A stretch of DNA of 64,000 bases. It comes from Clostridium acetobutylicum ATCC 824 (GTDB taxonomy: Bacteria > Bacillota > Clostridia > Clostridiales > Clostridiaceae). The number at the start of each line of letters is the position of its first letter. The first letter of the stretch is position 1. Position numbers and translations under genes: made by a program. The DNA lies in contig NC_003030.1 of the NCBI RefSeq assembly GCF_000008765.1, forward strand, positions 964,001 to 1,028,000, in the 5' to 3' direction. This document shows, one piece after another, positions 54,147 to 62,672 of this stretch. Under the pieces are notes generated by a model. It was not told where the DNA came from, searched no databases, and saw only the letters and a program-made list of their open reading frames with translations.

Positions 54147-54176
54147 TTAAATGCAGCTTTAAAAAGCTGCATTTAA
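54147..54176 (+). promoter_or_regulatory. Perfect hairpin in 5' region of LTA-synthase-like gene
   Basis: TTAAATGCAGCTTT (54147-54160) and AAAGCTGCATTTAA (54163-54176) are perfectly complementary with a tiny loop. It lies 20 nt before the RBS AGAGAGG. No U-run follows, so it may be an mRNA-stability or translation element rather than a terminator; it could also end the ade transcript. Confidence 0.5.
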
Positions 54177-54208
54177 TATGTAATAATTTACTTAGAGAGG
54201 AAAAACAT

Positions 54209-56029
54209 ATGAATAAGTTTTTGGATAAGTTTAAAACAATAAAATTTGATGTATTATTTATTATAACTTTCTTTATTTTGATTTTGAAGTTTTCTATATT
54301 TATTGGATTTACAACAATTACAAACGCGAACTTACTAACGGTATTCAATGGTTTTTTCAATATAGCATCTTATTCTATTTTAATAATATTTACACTTGGA
54401 TATCTGTCTATAGCACTTTTATTTAAAAATAGAGCAAGAGGTACGGCGCTTATAGTATTGAATTTAATTATGTCAATAATACTTTTGGGAGATCTTTGGT
54501 ATTACAGAGGGTTTAATTCATTTTTATCATTTCATTTACTCAAGGAAACAACAAATTTGGACGACCTTCAGGGAAGTATAATAGCAATGATACATAAGGA
54601 AGATTTAATATTTGTAGTTGATTTAGTAATCATTGCTGCGGTATATTTATTTTCTAGGAACAGCTATAAAAAGTGTAAGAGAAATATAAAGCTTTTTGCT
54701 ATATTTATTTTGGTAGCTATGTTGTATATTCCGGTTTCAATAAGAATATTTCACAACTACACATATAAATACTGGACAGCTTCTAGATGGAACCCTATAT
54801 ACACTATGGAAAGAATATCGCCTATAGGATATCATGTGTATGATGGTATTGACTTTTTTAGTGATTTAAAGCCTCTTGCTTTAAATAAGAAGGATAAAGG
54901 CAAAATAAAGGCATGGTACAAAGAAAATCAAGAAAATCTTCCTGATAATAAATATAAAGGAATGTTTAAGGGAAAAAATCTATTAGTAATTCAGACAGAG
55001 TCTCTTGAGAACTTTGTAATAAATCAGAAGATAGATGGACAAGAAGTAACACCAAATTTAAATAAAATGATTAAGAATAGCATATACTTTTCAAATTACC
55101 ATGAAAATGTGAATTTGGGAGTTAGTTCTGATGCTGATTTAATGACGAATGCATCAATATATCCAGTTAGAAGGGGAAGTACATTTTTTAGATTCCCTGA
55201 TAATAAGTATAATTCTCTTCCTTCTATAATGAAGAAATATGGGTATTATACTATGGCAATACATCCAGATAAGGCAATGTATTGGAATTGGATGCCTGCT
55301 TTAAGTGCAATGGGTGGATTTGATAGAACTATAGATTCATCACATTTTAATGAATATGAAAAGATAAATTTGGGAATATCTGATGGAGCTTATTTAAAGC
55401 AACTTGAACCTATGATAGTAAATGAACAAAAACCTTTTTATGATTTTGTTGTAACACTTACAAACCATACACCATTTGTTCTTCCTACGAAATACAGAGA
55501 ACTAAAATTAGATAAGGCATTTGATAGTACTGAAATGGGAGGGTATATGCAGTGTATACACTATACCGACAAACAAATTGGTATATTCTTAGATAAACTT
55601 AGAAATGCAGGAGTACTCCAAAATACTGTAGTTGTGATTTATGGTGATCATACAGGTATACACAAGTATTTTCAAAGCGAGATTCCTAAAATGCCTGGCA
55701 TAAAGAATTGGATGATAGATGATCAAATGAAAATACCTCTTATAGTGTATGATGGAAGCGGAAAAATGCAGCAAGAGGAGAAGAATGTGACAGGTGGAGA
55801 AATAGATTTAATGCCTACAATCTTATATACTATGGGAGTGGACAAAAAATACTACGAACAAACTGTCATGGGAAGAAATCTTTTAAATACTAATAAGGAT
55901 TATGATCTTTTAACTAATGGAAAAATTTTAGGAAATCCATCAGCAGAGGATAAGAAACATCTTTCAAAAGCGTTTAATATAAGTGATGATATAATACAAG
56001 GACAATATTTTGGAACAAAAAATAAATAA
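54209..56029 (+). CDS. LTA synthase family sulfatase-fold membrane protein
   Basis: 606 aa. Five N-terminal helices (residues 12-185), then an extracellular alkaline phosphatase/sulfatase domain from about 255: LLVIQTESLENFV with metal-ligand Glu264, and VVIYGDHTGIHKY. Members transfer glycerolphosphate from phosphatidylglycerol to lipoteichoic acid or related polymers. At the catalytic nucleophile, S. aureus LtaS has Thr in GKTSDSEF; here the segment is GVSSDADL, so Ser306 takes its place. ATG at 54209 after AGAGAGG; an upstream frame to 54113 crosses a hairpin and is not used. Confidence 0.9.
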   Translation: MNKFLDKFKTIKFDVLFIITFFILILKFSIFIGFTTITNANLLTVFNGFFNIASYSILIIFTLGYLSIALLFKNRARGTALIVLNLIMSIILLGDLWYYRGFNSFLSFHLLKETTNLDDLQGSIIAMIHKEDLIFVVDLVIIAAVYLFSRNSYKKCKRNIKLFAIFILVAMLYIPVSIRIFHNYTYKYWTASRWNPIYTMERISPIGYHVYDGIDFFSDLKPLALNKKDKGKIKAWYKENQENLPDNKYKGMFKGKNLLVIQTESLENFVINQKIDGQEVTPNLNKMIKNSIYFSNYHENVNLGVSSDADLMTNASIYPVRRGSTFFRFPDNKYNSLPSIMKKYGYYTMAIHPDKAMYWNWMPALSAMGGFDRTIDSSHFNEYEKINLGISDGAYLKQLEPMIVNEQKPFYDFVVTLTNHTPFVLPTKYRELKLDKAFDSTEMGGYMQCIHYTDKQIGIFLDKLRNAGVLQNTVVVIYGDHTGIHKYFQSEIPKMPGIKNWMIDDQMKIPLIVYDGSGKMQQEEKNVTGGEIDLMPTILYTMGVDKKYYEQTVMGRNLLNTNKDYDLLTNGKILGNPSAEDKKHLSKAFNISDDIIQGQYFGTKNK

Positions 56030-56034
56030 CAAAG

Positions 56035-56074
56035 AATCCTATTCATGTTTTACTTAAGCTGAATAGGATTTTTT
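56035..56074. terminator. Bidirectional terminator
   Basis: 10-bp stem AATCCTATTC (56035-56044) with GAATAGGATT (56061-56070), T-run on the plus strand. The stop codon of the convergent YibE/F gene is in the loop and its last codons form one arm. Confidence 0.88.
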
Positions 56075-56842
56075 GTTACCGTTATGGTTTAATCTTTTAG
56101 AAAACAGAAGTCTTGAAGTTATAAAAGAAGTAATTGGAATTATTAGGATTATACCTATACCACTGGAGAAGCTTTGAAATAGTTCAGAGCAAAATACCTT
56201 GGTGTTTAGTATGTCATAAAAGGAATAATGCACTTCACTGAAATATATTGAAAGTGTCATAAAGCTTCCTATATAAGCGAAAAGAAGAGTGTTTGTCATT
56301 GTACCAAGAATATCCTTGCCAATGTTAATACCAGATTTAAATAGCTCATATTTTGTATGAGAAGGATTGTTTAAATATAGTTCATGTAGCGAAGAAGATA
56401 TAGATATGGATACATCTATTATGGCTCCAAGTAGCCCCAAAAGTATTTGACACGATACTATTTTTGAGAAATTTAGCTGTACGTAGGTAGATAGGTAACC
56501 TAACGATTCTGCTTGTTCTTTTCCAAAACCTTGTATTTGAGCTTTACTACTTAGGTTGTAGGTTATTATAAGAGTTAACGCAACTACTATGACAACAGAA
56601 AATAAAGAGGATAAAGTTTTTAAATTAAAGCTATTTATAAAAAATAAGGTAGTAATTGTTATTATAATACATCCTATTATTGTTACCTTTAAAGGGTCAA
56701 ACTTAGCGCCTATTAAAATTAACAGAATTAGCATTATTACGAAATTAAGAATCAGTGTAAAAAATGATTTTACTCCTCTTTTTCCTCCAACTATTATCAT
56801 CAAGATAAAAAGAATGATAAGTAATAAAAATGGAACATTCAT
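56054..56842 (-). CDS. YibE/F family membrane protein, second copy
   Basis: 262 aa, seven or so predicted helices. It carries the family block LLGLLGAIIDVSISISSSLHELYLNNPSHTKYELFKSGINIGKDILGTMTNTLLFAYIGS, shared with the larger neighbour. Function of YibE/F proteins is unknown; they are integral membrane proteins. It overlaps the upstream gene by 4 nt (ATGA), so the two are co-translated and may form a heteromeric complex. Confidence 0.9.
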   Translation of the reverse strand: MNVPFLLLIILFILMIIVGGKRGVKSFFTLILNFVIMLILLILIGAKFDPLKVTIIGCIIITITTLFFINSFNLKTLSSLFSVVIVVALTLIITYNLSSKAQIQGFGKEQAESLGYLSTYVQLNFSKIVSCQILLGLLGAIIDVSISISSSLHELYLNNPSHTKYELFKSGINIGKDILGTMTNTLLFAYIGSFMTLSIYFSEVHYSFYDILNTKVFCSELFQSFSSGIGIILIIPITSFITSRLLFSKRLNHNGNKKSYSA

Positions 56843-57984
56843 GATTTTATAAATTCTCCTATTCTTTTATTATTTAAAAGTACTACAGCTACAAAGATAG
56901 AAATAGGTATACTAATTACTATTCCTATACTTCCGGTAAGGGCCCTCAGTATCTCAAGAGATAAATTTTCATTTAGTATGTTGTAGAGAGGAGTTTGATT
57001 TCTAAGAAGCAGTATTATAAAAGGAATACTTCCACTAAAATATGCAAAAAGCATAGTGTTTGACATAGTCCCCATAATATCCTTGCCTATTTCTAATCCT
57101 GATTTTATAAGTGATTTTGTTTCTATACTTGGATTTTTTAAATAAAGTTCATTTATAGCAGCTGAAATTGAAATTGCTATGTCCATAATAGCACCTAAGG
57201 TACCTACTAAAAGTTCTATATAAAACATTTTTTCAGGCGGATGAGTTAAAAATTCCATCTCCTCAAACCTAACTCCGTTTGAGTTATTTAATTTTATTGC
57301 AGCTATAGCTATTAAAATTGTTATTGTTGTTCCAAGCAAAGTAGAAACCACTGCAGAAATTGTTTTTTTGTTTAACCCTGACACCATAATAAGAGATAAA
57401 ACTGTAAAAAGCAGCATAGCTGTTAAGAATATAAATGCGATACTAAAGTTATTCAAAAAAAGCTCTATTACTATAGAGAATATTACTATATTTATTACCA
57501 CACTTACTAAGGAGCGTAGTCCTGTTTTACCTGATATTGCAATTATAAGTAATATAAAAATGAAAGCCACGTAAAATACATATTTATCACGTTTTAGTTC
57601 AAGTATCTTAATGGACTTAGCGTTTCCCTTTACATTTTGTGATAGTGATATAAATACCTTATCATTTACATGTAGATTTATATCATTTATTTGTGAATAA
57701 GAAACTATATTTTCTAGTTTTATTTCTTTACCGGAGTACTTTCCGTTGAGAATTACTGCAGTTATATGCTGTTTTTTCATAGCTTCATATCTTCCGTCTG
57801 AGGTTTCTGATTTGAAGTTATTTTCCGATATGGAAAGTACTTTTGCAATGGTCTTTTTATATGAATTTTCATTTGAATTTACTATGTATACGCCTAGTAA
57901 TAATAAAGATAACAAGGCTATGAATACAAGAAAATATTGCTTGTATTTGTTTGAAGGTATTATTTTTAATTTCAAAGGAAGCAT
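56839..57984 (-). CDS. YibE/F family membrane protein, first copy with extracellular domain
   Basis: 381 aa. One N-terminal helix (about 18-34), then an extracytoplasmic domain of about 100 residues (ITAVILNGKYSGKEIKLENIVSY), then seven or eight helices with ELLVGTLGAIMDIAISISAAINELYLKNPSIETKSLIKSGLEIGKDIMGTMSNTMLFAY. It matches the second copy over this block, so the pair arose by duplication. First gene of a two-gene leftward operon. Confidence 0.9.
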   Translation of the reverse strand: MLPLKLKIIPSNKYKQYFLVFIALLSLLLLGVYIVNSNENSYKKTIAKVLSISENNFKSETSDGRYEAMKKQHITAVILNGKYSGKEIKLENIVSYSQINDINLHVNDKVFISLSQNVKGNAKSIKILELKRDKYVFYVAFIFILLIIAISGKTGLRSLVSVVINIVIFSIVIELFLNNFSIAFIFLTAMLLFTVLSLIMVSGLNKKTISAVVSTLLGTTITILIAIAAIKLNNSNGVRFEEMEFLTHPPEKMFYIELLVGTLGAIMDIAISISAAINELYLKNPSIETKSLIKSGLEIGKDIMGTMSNTMLFAYFSGSIPFIILLLRNQTPLYNILNENLSLEILRALTGSIGIVISIPISIFVAVVLLNNKRIGEFIKS

Positions 57985-58070
57985 TTCATCTATCTCCTAA
58001 TATATATGTATTTTATATATAATAATAGCATATTAGGCAACAATAAGCATATGTTATTTTAATATTTCTA

Positions 58071-58100
58071 TTGACACATGTTGTAAAAATGATATATAAT
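58071..58100 (+). promoter_or_regulatory. Promoter of the aro operon with overlapping inverted repeat
   Basis: TTGACA (58071-58076), 18-bp spacer, TATAAT (58095-58100). ATGTTGTA (58078-58085) and TACAACAT (58101-58108) form a perfect 8-bp inverted repeat around the -10 box, a possible repressor site. The predicted start is near 58107. Confidence 0.75.
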
Positions 58101-58138
58101 TACAACATCAAAATAAATTTGTTTATGGAGTGAATAAT

Positions 58139-58291
58139 ATGGATACTATTAGAAAGGAAAATACAACTAAAAATTATTATTGGTTCAGCCTAGGCTATTA
58201 TTACTTTAGTAGCGTTGGTTTTTTTGCATATCAAAAAATAATAAATTTTCTTTCTAATGAGTTTTACAATTTAAATTGTGTTGAATGTTAA
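58139..58291 (+). CDS. Aromatic-rich leader peptide of the aro operon
   Basis: 50-codon frame with GGAGTG 8 nt before the ATG, 30 nt downstream of the predicted transcription start. It has 7 Tyr, 6 Phe and 1 Trp, clustered as NYYWF (codons at 58172-58186), GYYYF (58193-58207), GFFAY (58217-58231), NF and EFY. 14 of 50 residues are aromatic, the end products of the operon. The frame stops 42 nt before a strong terminator that precedes the first biosynthetic gene. This fits a leader peptide whose translation rate reports charged aromatic tRNAs. A small structural protein is an alternative, but the pairing potential described at 58257-58361 argues for attenuation. Confidence 0.8.
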   Translation: MDTIRKENTTKNYYWFSLGYYYFSSVGFFAYQKIINFLSNEFYNLNCVEC

Positions 58292-58361
58292 GGCAACACA
58301 AGATATTTAAGAATATCAATTATTGTTTAAATATAGGGCTCATATGAGCCCTATTTTTTTT
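58257..58361 (+). promoter_or_regulatory. Transcription attenuator of the aro operon
   Basis: Terminator: ATAGGGCTC (58333-58341) pairs with GAGCCCTAT (58346-58354), followed by eight T. Antiterminator: ATGAGTTTTA (58257-58266) pairs with TAGGGCTCAT (58334-58343), ten pairs including three G-U, and ATTTAAA (58269-58275) with TTTAAAT (58326-58332), seven more. These arms are mutually exclusive. The 58257 strand lies in the last dozen codons of the leader peptide, so a ribosome stalled at the Tyr/Trp/Phe clusters leaves it free (operon on), while one that reaches the stop covers or disrupts it (operon off). An extra 8-bp hairpin TTGTGTTG/CAACACAA spans the leader stop. Confidence 0.78.
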
Positions 58362-58403
58362 ATAAAAAAACAAGAACAGAAAACAGAAAGGGGCTATCAA
58401 AAG

Positions 58404-59417
58404 ATGGTAATTATATTTAAACAAAATACTGAAAAATCAGAAATTGAAAAAATTAAGAGGGCAATAGAGGGTGATGGCTGTGAAACAACAGTATCACATG
58501 GTAAAGACTACATTGTTGTAGGAGTAATAGGAGATACGAGTAAAGTGAATATTGAGAGAATTCAGGCAAATGAAAATGTTGATAAAGTTGTGAGAGTTCA
58601 GGAACCTTATAAAAAGGCTGGAAGACACTTTCATCCACAGGATACTATAGTGGATGTAGATGGAAGCAAAATAGGAGGAAAAAGACTTGCTGTTATAGCA
58701 GGACCTTGCTCAGTAGAAAGTGAAGAGCAAATAGTTGAAATTGCGAAAAGAGTAAAACAAAGTGGGGCTAATTTTCTAAGAGGAGGAGCTTTTAAACCAA
58801 GAACTTCACCTTACAGTTTTCAAGGATTGGAATTAGAGGGTTTAGATCTTCTTAAACTTGCTAAAAAAGAAACAGGACTTCCAATAGTAACAGAAATCAT
58901 GAGTGCAGATTTTATTGATAGATTTGTAGAGGATGTTGATGTTATACAGGTAGGAGCAAGAAATATGCAAAACTTCACACTTCTAAAGGAATTGGGAAAA
59001 ACTAGAAAAACAATATTATTGAAAAGGGGATTAAGCGCAACAATTGAAGAATTTCTTATGGCAGCTGAGTATATTATGTCAGAAGGAAATGAAAATGTAG
59101 TATTGTGTGAAAGAGGAATAAGGACATTTGAAACTTACACAAGAAATACACTTGATTTAAGCGTTGTTCCTGCAATAAAGAAATTAAGTCACTTGCCAGT
59201 AATTATTGACCCTAGTCATGCTGCTGGAATGTGGTGGATGGTTGAACCTTTAGCTAAAGCGGCGGTTGCAGTTGGAGCTGATGGACTTATGATAGAAGTT
59301 CATAATGATCCTGCTAACGCTAAGAGTGATGGACAGCAATCAATAAAGCCAGATAAATTTGATGAAATCATGAAGAAAGTTAGAGCTATTGCAGAAATAG
59401 AAGGAAAACAAGTATAA
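58404..59417 (+). CDS. aroF: 3-deoxy-7-phosphoheptulonate (DAHP) synthase, type I-beta
   Basis: 337 aa, first step of the shikimate pathway (PEP plus erythrose-4-phosphate). N-terminal ferredoxin-like/ACT-like domain (residues 1 to about 67, VIIFKQNTEKSEIEKIKRAI), as in the Thermotoga enzyme where it binds Tyr/Phe for feedback control. The barrel follows: AVIAGPCSVES, GGAFKPRTSPYSFQG, QVGARNMQNF, LLKRG, DPSHAAG. ATG at 58404 after AAAGGGG. A longer frame to 58323 would read through the attenuator terminator and is rejected. Confidence 0.95.
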   Translation: MVIIFKQNTEKSEIEKIKRAIEGDGCETTVSHGKDYIVVGVIGDTSKVNIERIQANENVDKVVRVQEPYKKAGRHFHPQDTIVDVDGSKIGGKRLAVIAGPCSVESEEQIVEIAKRVKQSGANFLRGGAFKPRTSPYSFQGLELEGLDLLKLAKKETGLPIVTEIMSADFIDRFVEDVDVIQVGARNMQNFTLLKELGKTRKTILLKRGLSATIEEFLMAAEYIMSEGNENVVLCERGIRTFETYTRNTLDLSVVPAIKKLSHLPVIIDPSHAAGMWWMVEPLAKAAVAVGADGLMIEVHNDPANAKSDGQQSIKPDKFDEIMKKVRAIAEIEGKQV

Positions 59418-59443
59418 AAGATATTTCAGCTGGGGGTGATTTT

Positions 59444-60304
59444 GTGGAGGATGGAGAATTTAATATTAATTTAACTATTGTAGGGCTTGGACTCATGGGC
59501 GGATCATATGCCATGGCGCTTAAAGAAAAAAATAAAGGTCATATATGGGGAGTTGACTTAGATAATAATACCCTTAAAAATGCAGCTGAAATGGATATAA
59601 TTGATGAGGGATATAGCATAGAAAATGCATATATCCCCCTCAAAAAATCTGATATTGTTATAATTGCTATATATCCAGAAGCATTAGTACAATTTGTAAA
59701 AAACAATGTGAATAATTTTAAAAAAGGGGCTATAATAACAGATGTTCTTGGCATAAAGGAAGATAATATAAGTTACATACAGAGTATTTTAGGAGATAGT
59801 GCTGAATTTTTAGGTGGACACCCTATGGCTGGTAAAGAAGTAAGTGGATTTTCAAATGCATCTAAGAATATATTTAATAATGCAAACTATATTTTAACAC
59901 CTACAGTAAAAAATAAAAAAGATACAATAGAATTTATGAAAAAATTTATAAGAAGTATTGGTTGCACATCTATTACAGAGGTTACACCTGAAAAACATGA
60001 TGAAATAATTGCATTTACAAGTCAACTTCCACATGTTATTGCTGTTTCTCTTATGAATACAAAGTCTGCAGATGATATAAAACATTTTGTTGGAGGAAGT
60101 TTTAGAGATGCTACAAGAGTTGCTATGATCAATCCAGATTTGTGGTGCCAGCTTTTTATGAGAAATAAAAAGAATATAATTGATTCGATAGAAGAATTTC
60201 AAAAAAGCCTAAATCAGATAAAAGGTTTTATAAAAGAAGAAAATGTTAATGATATAAAACAGTTTTTAAAAGATGCAGCTTCTAAAAAGGAGGGAACGGT
60301 TTGA
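59444..60304 (+). CDS. tyrA: Prephenate dehydrogenase
   Basis: 286 aa. NAD-binding TIVGLGLMGGSYAMAL at the start, VDLDNNTL, then GGHPMAGKEVSGF with the catalytic-region histidine and TSQLPHVIAVSL in the helical dimer domain. Converts prephenate to 4-hydroxyphenylpyruvate for tyrosine. GTG start after GGGGGTGAT. No ACT domain, so feedback by Tyr would need another means. Overlaps aroB by 4 nt. Confidence 0.94.
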   Translation: MEDGEFNINLTIVGLGLMGGSYAMALKEKNKGHIWGVDLDNNTLKNAAEMDIIDEGYSIENAYIPLKKSDIVIIAIYPEALVQFVKNNVNNFKKGAIITDVLGIKEDNISYIQSILGDSAEFLGGHPMAGKEVSGFSNASKNIFNNANYILTPTVKNKKDTIEFMKKFIRSIGCTSITEVTPEKHDEIIAFTSQLPHVIAVSLMNTKSADDIKHFVGGSFRDATRVAMINPDLWCQLFMRNKKNIIDSIEEFQKSLNQIKGFIKEENVNDIKQFLKDAASKKEGTV

Positions 60305-61371
60305 AAACTTTAGAGATGGAATTAGGACAAAATAGCTACAGTATATTCATTGAAAAGGGCATAATGAATGATATTGGTAAAAGAATTTCAAAGCTTTATT
60401 CTGGGGAGAAAATAGTTTTAATAACAGATGATAATGTAAATAAATTTTATGGCGAAAAGCTTGAGAAAAATATTAAAGATTTTGGATACGATGTGTTTAA
60501 AATAGTTATAAAAGCAGGGGAAAAGAGTAAAAATATAAAGACGCTGACAGATATATATTCACGTCTTGCAGAGTTTAGAATTACAAGAAGTGACCTTATA
60601 GTTACACTTGGAGGCGGAGTTGTTGGAGATATAGGAGGTTTTGCAGCTGCAACTTATTTAAGGGGGATATCCTACATTCAAATTCCAACATCTCTTTTAG
60701 CACAAATTGATAGCAGTATAGGTGGTAAAGTTGCTGTGGATTTAGAGCAGGGAAAAAATCTAGTAGGGAATTTTTATCAACCTAAGGCAGTTTTTATCGA
60801 TCCACTTTTTTTAAAGACTTTAGATATAAGATTTCTTCATGATGGAATGGGAGAAGTTATAAAGTATGGGGCTATAAGGGATGGCGAATTATTTAAAAGG
60901 CTAGAAGAGTTTAAAGATGATAATGAACTTATGGACAATATAGAATATGTTATACATGCCTGCTGTAGAATAAAAAAACAGGTAGTTGAAAATGATGAAA
61001 AGGATAATGGAGAAAGAATGATATTGAATTTTGGTCATACTATAGGTCATGCAGTAGAAGAATTTTTTCATTATGAAAAATTTACTCATGGTGAATGTGT
61101 AGCATATGGAATGTATTCAATAACTAAGAATAGCGAAAGATTAGGAATTACTAAAGAAGGTACAACTGAGAAACTTAAAAATATCATAAAAAAATATAGT
61201 TTACCTTTTAATATAGACAATCTTAAAAATGAAAGGATTTATGAAATTGCAGCGCTGGATAAGAAAAGCAGAGGAAAATTTATAAATTTGGTTCTTTTAA
61301 AAGATATAGGAGATTGCTTTATAGAAAAGGTAGAAAGTAAAGAAACTTATAAGTATTTACGTGTAGTTTGA
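60301..61371 (+). CDS. aroB: 3-dehydroquinate synthase
   Basis: 356 aa, second shikimate step, converts DAHP to 3-dehydroquinate with NAD+ and Zn2+. LGGGVVGDIGGFAAATYLRGISYIQIPTSLLAQIDSSIGGK is the NAD/active-site block, and NFGHTIGHAVEEFF and FTHGECVAYGM supply Zn ligands. TTG start overlapping the tyrA stop (TTGA), with AGGAGG in the end of tyrA. Confidence 0.96.
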   Translation: MKTLEMELGQNSYSIFIEKGIMNDIGKRISKLYSGEKIVLITDDNVNKFYGEKLEKNIKDFGYDVFKIVIKAGEKSKNIKTLTDIYSRLAEFRITRSDLIVTLGGGVVGDIGGFAAATYLRGISYIQIPTSLLAQIDSSIGGKVAVDLEQGKNLVGNFYQPKAVFIDPLFLKTLDIRFLHDGMGEVIKYGAIRDGELFKRLEEFKDDNELMDNIEYVIHACCRIKKQVVENDEKDNGERMILNFGHTIGHAVEEFFHYEKFTHGECVAYGMYSITKNSERLGITKEGTTEKLKNIIKKYSLPFNIDNLKNERIYEIAALDKKSRGKFINLVLLKDIGDCFIEKVESKETYKYLRVV

Positions 61372-61385
61372 AGGGGGCATGAATT

Positions 61386-62672
61386 TTGAATTGTGTTAAA
61401 ATAAATCCATGTTGTTTAAAAGGAGATATAAAAATACCTCCATCAAAAAGTTTAGGTCATAGAGCTATAATATGTGCAGCTCTCTCAGAAGAAGAAAGTA
61501 CTATAGAAAATATAAGTTATTCTAAAGATATAAAGGCTACATGTATTGGAATGAGTAAATTGGGGGCATTAATAATAGAAGATGCTAAGGATAACTCAAC
61601 ACTGAAAATAAAAAAGCAAAAGCTAGTAAGTAAAGAAAAAGTATATATAGATTGCAGTGAATCGGGTTCTACAGTGAGATTTTTAATTCCAATATCACTT
61701 ATAGAAGAAAGAAATGTTGTGTTTGACGGTCAGGGAAAATTATCCTACAGACCATTAGATTCTTATTTTAATATATTTGATGAGAAGGAAATTGCGTACT
61801 CACATCCAGAAGGAAAGGTACTCCCACTTCAAATAAAAGGTAGGCTTAAAGCTGGGATGTTTAACCTTCCTGGGAATATAAGCTCCCAATTCATAAGTGG
61901 ACTTATGTTTTCTCTTCCTTTTTTGGAGGGGGACTCAATTATTAATATAACAACTAATTTGGAATCTGTGGGATATGTTGATATGACCATAGATATGTTA
62001 AAAAAATTTGGAATAGAGATAGAAAATAAAGCTTATAAGAGCTTCTTTATAAAGGGAAATCAAAAATGCAAGGGTACAAAATATAAGGTTGAAGGAGATT
62101 TTTCTCAAGCTGCTTTTTGGCTATCAGCTGGAATCTTAAATGGAAATATAAATTGTAAGGATTTAAATATTAGTTCTCTGCAAGGTGATAAGGTTATATT
62201 AGATATATTAAAGAAAATGGGTGGAGCTATAGATGAGAAAAGCTTTAGTTCTAAGAAATCTCATACCCATGGAATTGTAATAGATGCATCACAGTGTCCC
62301 GATTTGGTTCCTATATTATCAGTAGTTGCAGCATTAAGTGAAGGAACTACAAAGATAGTAAATGCAGCAAGGCTTAGGATAAAAGAATCAGATAGGCTTA
62401 AAGCAATGGCTACAGAATTAAATAAGCTTGGAGCAGAAGTAGTTGAATTAGAAGATGGGCTTCTAATTGAGGGAAAAGAAAAATTAAAAGGTGGAGAAGT
62501 GGAAAGCTGGAATGATCATAGAATTGCGATGGCACTTGGAATTGCAGCTTTAAGGTGTGAAGAGAGTGTTACTATAAATGGAAGTGAATGCGTTTCTAAG
62601 TCATATCCACAGTTTTGGAGTGATTTGAAACAATTAGGAGGCGATGTACATGAGTGGAGTTTGGGGGAATAA
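61386..62672 (+). CDS. aroA: 3-phosphoshikimate 1-carboxyvinyltransferase (EPSP synthase)
   Basis: 428 aa, sixth step of the pathway. Motifs: KIPPSKSLGHRAIICAALS (PEP/S3P site), DCSESGSTVRFLIPI, LPGNISSQFISGLMFSLP, and AARLRIKESDRLKAM near the C-terminus. NH-terminal PSKSLGHRA with Gly-less KSLGHR differs slightly from the common SKS-x-SHR-type sequence. TTG start after AAGGGGGC. Its 3' end overlaps aroC by 23 nt. Confidence 0.95.
   Translation: MNCVKINPCCLKGDIKIPPSKSLGHRAIICAALSEEESTIENISYSKDIKATCIGMSKLGALIIEDAKDNSTLKIKKQKLVSKEKVYIDCSESGSTVRFLIPISLIEERNVVFDGQGKLSYRPLDSYFNIFDEKEIAYSHPEGKVLPLQIKGRLKAGMFNLPGNISSQFISGLMFSLPFLEGDSIINITTNLESVGYVDMTIDMLKKFGIEIENKAYKSFFIKGNQKCKGTKYKVEGDFSQAAFWLSAGILNGNINCKDLNISSLQGDKVILDILKKMGGAIDEKSFSSKKSHTHGIVIDASQCPDLVPILSVVAALSEGTTKIVNAARLRIKESDRLKAMATELNKLGAEVVELEDGLLIEGKEKLKGGEVESWNDHRIAMALGIAALRCEESVTINGSECVSKSYPQFWSDLKQLGGDVHEWSLGE

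Noticed and set aside
58323-58403. In-frame extension of the DAHP synthase gene upstream to 58323
   Set aside because: It would be translated from within the attenuator terminator hairpin and T-run. The ATG at 58404 has a good RBS and gives the normal family length.
58107-58403. T-box riboswitch as the aro operon leader
   Set aside because: I find no T-box consensus (TGGNACCGCG-like) and no specifier stem. The leader is also too short; the peptide plus alternative stems explain it better.
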